DNA of 64,000 nt from Puccinellia tenuiflora (Eukaryota > Streptophyta > Magnoliopsida > Poales > Poaceae), in contig QRDG01000965.1 in NCBI GenBank assembly GCA_012064385.1, forward strand, positions 434,001-498,000, in the 5' to 3' direction. The translations under genes were made by a program, and so were the position numbers. The notes beneath the pieces were generated by a model that saw only the letters and a list, made by a program, of their open reading frames with translations, did no database searches and was not told where the DNA came from. This document shows, one piece after another, positions 56,501 to 64,000 of this stretch (positions within the stretch are counted from its first letter, which is position 1; each line of letters opens with the position of its first letter).

Positions 56501-56788
56501 CGTGGCCGCAGTAGATGCGATCTTCGCGGCGGGTGAAGCCGCGGTCGGCGCAGTCGATGTAGATGCTGGCGCGTCCGTCGCGCGCAACGTGGCCAGCGTG
56601 GGCCGGAGCGTTCCACGACTGTCCACCAGATAGCGCAGACTACCAAAGGTAATCCACGCGCTCTGCTGCACCTCAGCGTACGCCGGGAGATCCGCCGGCG
56701 AGTGGTGGACGAACTCGAGGAAGCCGGTGTAGATCGACTCCCTGGCGCTGATGCCATTCTTCATTGCAGATGAGGCCGGCGCAACCAT
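53546..56788 (-). CDS. gag: Tat-lineage gag-protease polyprotein (truncated by the MITE)
   Basis: The likely start is the Met at 56788 (MVAPASSAMKNG); the open frame extends upstream into the PBS without another good start. A long Ala/Thr/Ser-rich segment precedes the retrotransposon gag (capsid) domain, which holds PKYDGKQDPRDWLEDY, ARGWLNTQP and MDAFMHGVYRRDLREEFG. A Cys/His cluster (CKHHMFRD...HLLKDC) stands in for a zinc knuckle. A Gln/Pro-rich linker follows, then the aspartic protease with MDGGSGINIIF near residue 920-940 and ILGRPAFARF. The frame ends in the MITE TIR at 53546. Gag packages the RNA; the protease matures the polyprotein. Confidence 0.88.
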   Translation of the reverse strand: MVAPASSAMKNGISARESIYTGFLEFVHHSPADLPAYAEVQQSAWITFGSLRYLVDSRGTLRPTLATLRATDAPASTSTAPTAASPAAKIASTAATAIVSSTAVKIASTSTASAPSTTASKATAVTTPAVTRKIASTATLARNKSTPTFLSAPRTKPKFTPISPTPTAPLRRGIASSSDRGTRHVAVIFDSEHSSDEGSRTGSISPTRRVYPAQVYMASPARSNGGEPVYPLEVTMPDRVTRLTITREMAIQAMKHVDEGTFPSPDEPREDQLAVQYLLWKESERVRQEKADLIRRKELADASSARRAAHSFLAGSEEVSQGGRHRARMPRVPEADRVHLTRNLESSFMTEDADGIPVPKTPASALTAVETYLRLTQPPEGDAHARLHRRQIQSLREVEEVLAKSAPAERGHENRGRRDREPAPLADPAPIRLRQPQPGEDVCNVVAQRRVDRSRRLRAASAQANDYDDDDFEPRGAACFSFNIRDTKMPKGFKLTAETPKYDGKQDPRDWLEDYLIACSCQGGTSTTAMQYIQLMLTGSARGWLNTQPRDAFSTWDEFRNAFVKSFLGTYARPTTLIELQACKQGRDEPLRSYIQRWTLLRNTMDGATSEDRVMDAFMHGVYRRDLREEFGRLRPRNMIELMQIANQWADGEDSVRDAPRSPRQDAGPSNWREGRLKKKPRYVGNDSIELVAAGFETPRESERQYNQGGGSSYHGDGSRKREWRRRPLTEEEELEQPCKHHMFRDPETGKWGSRHLLKDCRKARKIYRAFARIVPQNGQRDNQAAPVAQPAAQLALQAPPPPPVANPAQAALAFYPQQQQQPQPQPQDPANVFPAARGQINMIQKGRPSNRTQKIITRQVYQALTNPPAVPDYLRGSETAITFSRADHPPAIPRPGHAALVVEAQIGEYTLKKVFMDGGSGINIIFADTLRRMNRSTSNLTPSANTFHGIVPGQAVTPMGTITLDVIFGTPENFQREAIDFEVVDWKSQYHAILGRPAFARFMAVPHYAYLLLKMPGPKGVITVKGDFDRSDSCDREFSRISEFFGMDEHLEMMAVDNDRTLFPPRKKSSKESTFNTSD

Positions 56789-56806
56789 GACTCCAACGAT
56801 CTGTTC

Positions 56807-56826
56807 TTCCCACAGACGGCGCCAAT
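56807..56826 (-). promoter_or_regulatory. Primer-binding site of the Tat element
   Basis: On the minus strand ATTGGCGCCGTCTGTGG directly follows the CA end of the 5' LTR. TGGCGCC starts are usual in Tat-type PBS sequences. The primer tRNA is not assigned here. Confidence 0.75.
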
Positions 56827-57245
56827 TGACGAGGAGTGGACTCGGCAAATCCCAAGGTCGTGTACCCCGGGTTGATTGAGGGGGAGAGAGTATGAACGTT
56901 GGTGGCTGTGACGGCTAACAGGGGGCGAGTTTACCCAGGTTCGGCCCCTCGAGGTGAGGTAAAGACCTACTCCTGCTTGTCTGGTATTATCGAGGTGGCT
57001 ACAATGGCGAGATGGAGATCTCGCTAGGGTTTGCGTGCTGCTTGCTTGACCTAGATGACGCACCCTCCTGGCCTTTATATCACAGGCCAGGTCTCGGGTG
57101 GACGGTGCGGATTGCACGTTACAGAATAAGGAAAACCATCACCGGCCTAACCAGCTACTTGGGCCACACGGTACACTTCATGGGCCTCTCATGGCGTGAC
57201 CCAGGTACCACCACCGTGGGGCACCCGAAAGGTAGCCCCACAACA
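56827..57245 (-). repeat. 5' LTR of the Tat element, 419 bp
   Basis: Nearly identical to the 3' LTR at 43211-43629, with two transitions. A GCCTTTATATCACAGGCC stretch near 57071 offers a TATA-like box. Confidence 0.93.
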
Positions 57246-59402
57246 TGCTCGAATGCCGATAGGATTAGCTTTAGGTTTCGAGCTTTTTTGATGTCATGTT
57301 CCATAAGAAGGATTGTATCATCGGCATATTGAAGTATCGATAATCCACCATCAACTAGATGGGGAATCACACCTTCAATTTGACCCTCAGATTTAGCGCG
57401 CTCAATCAAGATGGCCAACATATCAGCCACTATGTTAAATAGTATTGCCGATAGTGGGTCTCCTTGTCTAAGAACTTTTTCTGTTTGAAAGTATTTACCA
57501 GTGTCATCGTTGACTTTAATGGCTACACTTCCACCCAAAACAAAGGAGTCAATAAGCGCACACCAAACAGTAGAAAAACCTTTCATTCTGAGCATCTGCT
57601 GAAGGAAAGACCAATTAACTTTATCATAAGCTTTTTCAAAAATCAATTTTCAAAATTACCCCATTCAATTTCTTCCTGTGCAGTTCGTGGACCGTTTCAT
57701 GCAAGATTGCCACCCCATCTAGGATATTACGACCTTGCATAAAAGCAGTCTGAGAAGGTCAAACTACATGATCCGCCACACTGTTCAGCCGAATTGTGGC
57801 AACTTTAGTGAATATTTTAAAACTAACATTAGGGAGGCAGATAGGTCTGTATTGTTGGATCCTCTCTGTATCATTAACCTTAGGTAACAAAATAATCTCA
57901 CCAAAATTGAGACGAAAAAGCTCCAGTTGTCCAACGTGGAGGGAGGCGAACATATTTAGCAAATCAAACTTGATTACATCCCAGAAATTCTGATAGAACT
58001 CCGCTGGGAAACCATCCGGTCCAGGTGCTTTGTTATGTTCCATTTGGAAAACTGCCTTTCTCACTTCTTCCTCCGAATAGGGGTTAGTGAGCAGGTTATT
58101 CTCCTCAACAGAAACCTGGGGAATATCGGTTGTTCTAGACTCATCCAGAGTGAAGTTCCCTTCCTCTGGAGCTCCGAACAGACCCTTATAATAATTGGTA
58201 ATATATGACTTGAGTTGCTCCAGGCCCTCAATCGTTCCCTCTTCCTGCACTAGGGAATGAATGCGCTTTTTCCTGTGTCTGCCATTGGCAATACTATGGA
58301 AATAGCGAGTATTCGAGTCCCCTTGAAGGATGAATTGAGCTTTAGAACGTTGATACCATTTTAACTCTTCCTCACGCAAAAGTTTAGCTATTTCCGCATT
58401 GGATTGGCTTTTTAGCTCAATTTCCTGTGGGGATAATAGTCGTACTTCTGCCAATGCCTCCAAAGCATCGATAATCGAGGATAGACGTATCTTTTCTTTT
58501 TTGAGTAAACCAGTAGTATGTCGTGCCCACCCAACAAGATGAGTGCGTAAAGCCCGTATCTTGTTGTTCCATATCTGGATTGGAGAGGCACCCGCAACTG
58601 GTCTTTCCCAAATCCTTTTGACCATCTCATGGAATCCCTCACGCTGCAGCCAACCAAGTTCAAACTTGAACCGCGGTTTGCATGGAGGTATAGCCATACC
58701 GGTGGTCAAAATAATAGGGGCATGATCCGACAAACCCTCATTACGCTCTAGAGCCCGTACCGATACCAATGGGAACTTGGATTCCCAATCGGTGTTCATC
58801 AGCACTCGGTCCAATTTCTCATATGTGGGTTCAGGAAGAGAAATAGCCCAAGTGAACTGTCTCCCAACCATTGAAATCTCTCTTAAGTCCAGGCTGTCAA
58901 TGACCGCGTTGAACAAAAGAGGCCAACGGTTGTCAAAACGTCCCCTGCTTTTCTCGAATGGATAACGAAGCAAGTTAAAATCCCCACCGATGAGTAACGG
59001 ATGCGGGTTGTCCTTTGCCAAGTTTACCATTTCACAAAGAAAATCGGACTTATGCTCCACCTGGGCGGGCCCATACACGGCAACAAGACTCCAAATGAAA
59101 TTGTCTGCCTTATTTCGGATGTGCATCTTTATGTGAAAATCACCATCCGAAACGGCCAACACCTCCATGGTATCAGTCCTGACGCCTAGTAAAATGCCAC
59201 CCGATCGTCCACGTGGGGGCCGGGAGTACCAAGCAAAATCCATGCCGCCTGAAAGGCGGTTCAATAGACCTTGCGAGAACTCCCGCCTCCCCGTCTCAGA
59301 AATAGCTAAGAAATCCAAATTGCCATCCCGAATGCATCCAGCGAAGTGCAAATGTTTAGCCAAGTCACCAAGACCTCTGCTATTTGCAAACATGCCATTC
59401 AT
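57246..59402 (-). pseudogene. LINE ORF2, N-terminal part (endonuclease and RT)
   Basis: The start codon at 59402-59400 overlaps the ORF1 stop as ATGA. Residues 1-230 form the EEP endonuclease: NSRGLGDLAK, ISET, GGDFNLL and SDHAPI. RT follows with NKAPGPDGFPAEFYQ (about 440), LLPKVNDTERIQQYRPI, then QGDPLSAILFNIVAD and QYADD near 57350. ORF2 proteins nick target DNA and prime reverse transcription on it. Breaks: an in-frame TGA near 57759 after ADHVV and a one-base insertion in a T5 run (57638-57642) before FEKAYDKVNW. The Tat element then cuts the frame at 57246, and it resumes at 43210. Confidence 0.87.
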
Positions 59403-60013
59403 TTGGAAACTATTGTGGATTTGGAGAACTTAGCCCGATTCCGGGATGCCTTGTTAGAGGCAGATTTAGACTTCCGGCCGGTTGCTGTGAGCTCATACAA
59501 TGAACTTAGCCCGTCCTCATCCAAACCCACCTCCGACACATCACCAATGAGATGAGAAAGAAGCTGACCATCTGATGTGGCATTCGCCTCTTCCTCATCC
59601 TCATAGGTGGCCGTCAATACTGTCGAAGCTTTTGGAATAACCGTTAGACGGTCAAATTCCATATGCCTCAAGACATTAGTTGACACCTCTACCTGAGCCT
59701 TATTACTACCAAGTTTAAAACCGACACTATGAAGCTTAGACTGAATTGAAAGAGGCGAAAAAGAAAGGAAAGACTTTGACTTTATCTCCGTACCTAGAGA
59801 GTCCAAGTTGTGAGCCGCCTTGCGACGCATAGCCTTCGCCAACGAGTCCTCATCCGTGGCGGAGGCCCCATCCGTCGCCACACCAAACCGCTCGCTACAA
59901 CGGATCGGAGTGATCCCCGCAGCAAGAGGCGTCACCATAGGAGGCGGCGTACGTGGCGAGACGGAACCCCCAACAGGTGCAGGTGACGCCGGCGAAGCCA
60001 CGGCACAGGTCGG
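59399..60013 (-). pseudogene. LINE ORF1, C-terminal part
   Basis: Frame from the solo-LTR border to the stop at 59401-59399. It is Ser/Thr-rich, then has a hydrophilic tail (SKSASNKASRNRAKFSKS). It continues ORF1 from 61449 across the LTR insertion. The last codons overlap the ORF2 start. Confidence 0.75.
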
Positions 60014-61443
60014 TGATGTCTACACACGCTTCTATTCTTGTAGACAGTGTTGGGCCTCCAAGAGTAGAGGTTTGTAGAACAGCAGCAAGTTTGCCCTAAG
60101 TGAATCACCCAAGGTTTATCGAACTCAGGGAGGTAGAGGTCAAAGGTATCCCTCTCAAGCAACCCTGCAATCACAATACAAAAAGTCTCTTGTGTCCCCA
60201 ACACACCCAATACACTTGTCAGATGTATAGGTGCACTAGTTCGGCAAAGAGATAGTGAAATACAAGTAATATGGATGATTATAAGTAGTAATTGCAATCT
60301 GAAATAAAAATGGCAGCAAGCAAACATGTAGCAGAACTTGTTGTAAACGGTGTTTCAATGCTTAGAAACAAGGCCTAGGGATCATACTTTCACCAGTGGT
60401 CACTCTCAACAATGCAATCATAATTGAATATAAATATAAGCACTTCAATATACTACTCCAAAGTATTCTCCGGCTGGATAACGAATACTAATTCATTGTG
60501 TAGGAATGCAAAAGCACGCCTCAAACATATATTCCCAAGTACTAATGAATACCCCACACTGGACCACGAGCATTCATAGGAGGTACTAACACACCACAAT
60601 TTCATAGAGACATCCAACTCAAATAATAAATCAGTGAACAAGTATCTTGTGAAATATAGCCTAAAGACCCATACGGTGCACACACTGTCACCTTTACACA
60701 CGTGGGACAAGGAGTCTCCGGAGATCACATAAATAAAGCCCACTTGAGTAACATAACAACATCTAGATTGCAAAGCTCATGATCACATATAGATCACATC
60801 ATGGGAGAGAGAGATATAGACCACATGGCTACCGGTACGGCCCTCAGCCCCGAGGGGGAACTACTCCCTCCTCATCATGGGAGTCAGCAACGGCGATGAA
60901 GATGGTGGTGGAGTCGATGGAGATGGCTCCGGGGGCACTTCCCCGTCCCGGCAGGGTGCCGGAACAGAGACTTCTGTCCCCCGAAACTTGTCGGCGATGG
61001 CGGCGGCGGCTCGGGTGTTTCTGTCGAATATGGCGTGGTCCGTCTAGGTTTTATGCGTCGGGGGCAATATATAGGCGAAAGGGCGGCGTCGGAGGGCTCC
61101 CGTGGGCCCCACACCACCTGGTGGCGCGGCAGGCATGGGTCCCGCGCCACCCTATGGTGTGGCCGGCCCACGGCCCTCCAGGTCCTCTCCTTCGGGCTCC
61201 GTGTAGTCCATTGAATTATAAGACTGCTGTTTTTTGTCCCGTCCAATTCCGAGAATATTTCCTTAAGTACTTTTCTGAAACGGGAAAACAGCAGAAAACA
61301 GGAACTGGCACTGTGGCATCTTGTTAATAGGTTAGTTCCAGAAAATGCATAAAAATGCTATAAGATGTAAACAAAACATGTAGCAAATGGTATGAAAACA
61401 AGCATGGATCATAAGAAATTATAGATACGTCGGAGACGTATCA
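60014..61443 (-). mobile_element. Solo LTR, 1430 bp, TSD GTCGG
   Basis: Reads TGATACGTCTCCGACG to TGTCTACACACGC-complement ending GACATCA on the minus strand. GTCGG flanks both sides (60009-60013 and 61444-61448). A minus-strand TATA (CTATATATTG near 61065) fits the orientation. It lies in LINE ORF1. It is related to, but shorter than, the LTR at 1175-2758. Confidence 0.92.
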
Positions 61444-61448
61444 GTCGG

Positions 61449-63832
61449 CAGCGGCGAAGAAGGAGCCGACCCTGGCCCAGCGACGCCATGAGCTGGCAAG
61501 GGCGAAGAAGATACCAACTCGATCTCCAGCATCGATGAACGAACAGGTGACGGAGGGGTCACAGTCGGAGTCGAGACCCCCTCCATCACAACAGGGGAAC
61601 GGCACTCCACCTCTGGCAGCGTGACAAGGAGGGGCAGAGTCGACGTAGAAGCCTCCCCCGTGCCAATGCCACCAAAGCTGGTCGCCACCCTCCCACCATC
61701 ATCTACCGCAGGAGAGGCCGGGGCTGCACTACCCAAGTCGGCAGCCCCAGTCTCCAGCCCGGCAGAGTGCACCGGTCCAGCAGGGCCGCCACCCTCAGAA
61801 GAGGCCTCCGTGGGCCCCCCAACAGCAGCCGCAACCAGCTCCAATGCCAGTCCGGCGGCCACCGGCAACACCGAGGGCGACCCCGGAGAAGAGGAAGAAA
61901 CAGGCCCAGTAGTCGGACGCAGAAGATGGGGCGAGGAGCGCCGCACCCTAGAAACAATCTCCATACCACGAGGCGTCATCGGGCTAGGGTTGTACGGAGT
62001 GATCGCCACCATAGGCCTCACAGACGACACCACAGACTGCCCCACAACAGGAGCCCCAGAAGACGTGCCAGCATCTACCTCCATGTTGGAACTCTGCTGA
62101 CCAGTCCCACCAGGAGCAGTCGCCTGATCCAAAGAGTCTGATCCCTCAACATTACCAGAACCATCGGACCCAGAATCATCTCCCTTACGCCTCCAGAAAA
62201 AAAAGGAACAAAGCTCAGGTCAGGGATAAAAGCAACAGACTCCCACCGGAAAAAGAAGTCATAGTCCCCGAGCTTGATAACACATGATGCACCAATATAG
62301 GAACCCTGCTCATCCACCCGCTTATCCAGAACCGAGGAGTCAATCACACCGACTAAGATCCTGACCACATTCTGGCTCCTCAAAGTGACCAGGTCCACAT
62401 CTAAAGTCGTGCCAATGAGAGATCCTACTTCCCAAAGCCCCAGAAAGTGCCTAACAGTGTAAGGAACCCCCTGGACATGAACCTAGACCTGCTCAAGCAT
62501 CCTCTTGGGCTGAATATCCTGAGCCGCCCAAAAAGAAACAGTGGCCTGAGCAGTTAAAGAAGGAACATTGATCAAAAAAGCATCAGCACCATGGGGGATG
62601 GCCTCCCAAGTCCACTGAGATCTCGTAGGGCACATCCTCGACATCAGACTCTGAATGGAGACAGCCGTGACCGGATCACCGACAATCGAGACCAAAGCAG
62701 TGGGAGAACTCGTCGGGGCAAGATGATCCTTGGACACACTATCCGGAAACTACAGAAACAGAGTCTCATCCGTGCCAAAACCAGAAGTAAAAGCTGAAGG
62801 CCTCGGCTGTCTAAGAGTAGGACACCTCATGGTAGGATGCTCCGTGTTATTACAAACCAAACAAAAATGCTGAGCAGTGCAATCCTTGGTCGCATGCGTA
62901 TTAACCGCACACTTCCAACAAACCGAAGCTTTCTTAGACTTAGCCTTACCCTGAGGACCAGCAGGACCGGCAACCACAGCATCAACAACTGCCGGCGCCG
63001 CAGGAACGAACGGTACCACAGGCTGGACTTGCTGCTGTTGAACCCCTGGCTGCTGGCCTTGCAACAAAACACCCTGCTGCTGACCCGAAGGCATCAACGG
63101 AGGCTGCATATTAGGCAAAGTTTGCTGCGACGGATACACCTGCTGAGACAAAAAATGCTGAGGGACTTGCACTGCCGCCACCGCAGAACTATTCTTCTTC
63201 TTCTTCTTCTTCGCTCGCGATGCACCCTGGCCAACCACAGCAACCGGAGGCGGTGCTAGCTGCTGCTGGAAGGGAGGAAACACCGGGCATCTACAGAGGC
63301 TGGAACTGGCCATACGGCATCATCTGCGGCGGCAAGTACGCCGGCGGCCCGTACTGGCGAGAGGGAGGCTGAAGGGGCCGGTACGGGAACGCCCCCACCT
63401 GGGGCGCGGGAAACGTCCCACCCGCCGTAGCGGAGGAACCCGACGAGGCGCCCAGCACCGGCGGCTGCCCGGGAAGAAGACCATGCTGCAGCCCAAGCGG
63501 AGGCTGCTGGGGCGGCGGCTGCTAGGACGGCGGACGAGCAGGAACAGGAGACCCCCCCCCCCGCGAGGACCAGCCCTAGCCGGAGGACGCAGCGGAGCAG
63601 CACACATCGGCGCAGCGACGACCGCGGCGAAGCTGCGGGCCCAGCGGCAGCGGGAACCAGTCGAGGACGCAGGCGGCGGCTGGAGAACCGGAGCACACGC
63701 GGGAGATGGCGACGAGGGAGACGAGTCGGAGGAGGCGGCGAGGAGAGGCTTAGGGCACGCGCGATCCCAGAACTTGGAAAACCTCCGACGTAGATGCACC
63801 CAGGATGAACGGCCAGGATACAACGCATGCAC
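61449..63832 (-). pseudogene. LINE ORF1, N-terminal and central part with zinc knuckle
   Basis: Begins near 63832 with FSKFWDRACPKPLLAASS and a RSFAAVVAAP-like segment and runs through several frames. The central part (63313-62750) is Gln/Pro-rich and ends in a double Cys/His motif, CWKCAVNTHATKDC and CLVCNNTEHPTMRC, the nucleic-acid-binding zinc knuckles of plant L1 ORF1 proteins. A DUF4283-like region (about 62400-62200) and a Ser/Pro-rich tail follow. Breaks: stops near 62750 and 62490, a frame change at about 63315 and a shift at an A8 run (62197-62204). ORF1 proteins coat the LINE RNA. Confidence 0.75.
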
Positions 63833-64000
63833 ACTGGGCCCACCACTCGATCCAGAATCCGTTTGAATCGCGGAGATCCCGCGTCCCCCCGCCGATCCCG
63901 GAGCAAGCGGAACGGAGCCCGCCGGCCCGGCGGCCGGAGCGCTCGTCCCGGTCGGCGCAGCTGCCGTGCATGTCGGCGGACACGCCGGAACACCCGTCGA

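Larger units (their letters stand above)
43211..57245 (-). mobile_element. Complete Tat-lineage Ty3/gypsy retrotransposon, 14,035 bp, TSD TGCTC
   Basis: Two 419-bp LTRs bound the element; TGCTC precedes (43206-43210) and follows it (57246-57250). In minus-strand order: 5' LTR, PBS, gag-protease, RT-RNase H-integrase, a 112-bp tandem array, an antisense gene region, PPT and 3' LTR. A second archaeal-type RNase H, a DGGSG protease and an antisense extra gene are features of the plant Tat lineage. The LTRs differ at only two sites, so insertion was recent. The pol frame is interrupted by a hAT-type MITE and by one stop codon. Confidence 0.93.
41514..64000 (-). mobile_element. L1-type LINE retrotransposon, 5' end beyond the window, split by two insertions
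   Basis: The 3' end lies at about 41514-41519 where a short T run (A tail on the minus strand) follows ATAAAGGGATTTTATTA-like sequence. LINE parts are 41514-43210, 57246-60013 and 61449-64000; the intervening DNA is a complete Tat element and a solo LTR, each with its own TSD. ORF1 has a zinc-knuckle nucleic-acid-binding region. ORF2 has an EEP endonuclease, reverse transcriptase and C-terminal zf-RVT domain, the order of plant L1 elements. All frames carry disabling changes. Confidence 0.88.

Noticed and set aside
61419..62141. Plus-strand frames opposite LINE ORF1
   Set aside because: Shadow frames of the Ser/Pro-rich ORF1 tail. The minus-strand frame continues across the LTR insertion and carries the family features.

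Overview
The window is intergenic DNA from a large, repeat-rich grass genome. The transposon families (CACTA elements ending in CACTAGTGGAAAA, CACTACAGGAAT and CACTACGGGAGAGC, a Tat-lineage Ty3/gypsy element with an antisense gene, LTRs starting TGATACGTCTCC, and an L1-type plant LINE) point to a pooid grass, probably the wheat/barley/oat group. I found no convincing single-copy host gene. Nearly every base can be assigned to transposable elements nested in one another, and most were delimited here by terminal repeats plus target-site duplications (TSDs).

Layout. 1-2758: end of a minus-strand LTR, then the 3' part and 3' LTR of a plus-strand Ty3/gypsy element. 2759-8690: a GC-rich repeat host carrying a solo LTR (3012-4579, TSD CATGA) and a gutted Tat-type element (4818-8098). 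8691-10242: nothing recognisable. 10243-22419: a 12.2-kb CACTA element (TSD ACC) with a decayed TNP2 transposase and a second multi-exon gene ending in a Ulp1-like protease domain. 22440-32040: two diverged copies of a roughly 2-kb non-coding segment, separated and split by two non-autonomous CACTA elements (24990-27899, TSD AGT; 29878-31921, TSD GTG). 32094-33158: a TIR element with about 160-bp ends and a GC-rich interior. 33988-40811: another non-autonomous CACTA (TSD AAC) with gene-like exons and six copies of a ~659-bp repeat. 41514-64000: one minus-strand LINE, split by a complete 14-kb Tat-lineage retrotransposon (43211-57245, TSD TGCTC) and by a solo LTR (60014-61443, TSD GTCGG). The Tat element is itself split by a 509-bp hAT-type MITE (TSD GTCGCTTG).

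How the parts work together. In the Tat element, gag-protease and RT-RNase H-integrase lie on the minus strand, while a TATA-driven spliced gene family runs antisense between pol and the 3' LTR, next to a 112-bp tandem array whose monomers repeat the polypurine-tract motif. Its two LTRs differ at 2 of 419 positions, so it is young. The large CACTA encodes transposase plus accessory protein, but both genes are broken. The three smaller CACTAs encode neither.

The observations most worth following are: 5S-rRNA-like internal promoter segments inside two CACTA elements with exact 5S spacing; an internal ~655-bp repeat shared by CACTA families with different ends; a palindrome array, TATA box and long hairpins inside the big CACTA; and PPT-like repeats plus the antisense gene in the Tat element. 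All assignments rest on reading motifs and termini by eye; no database search was run.
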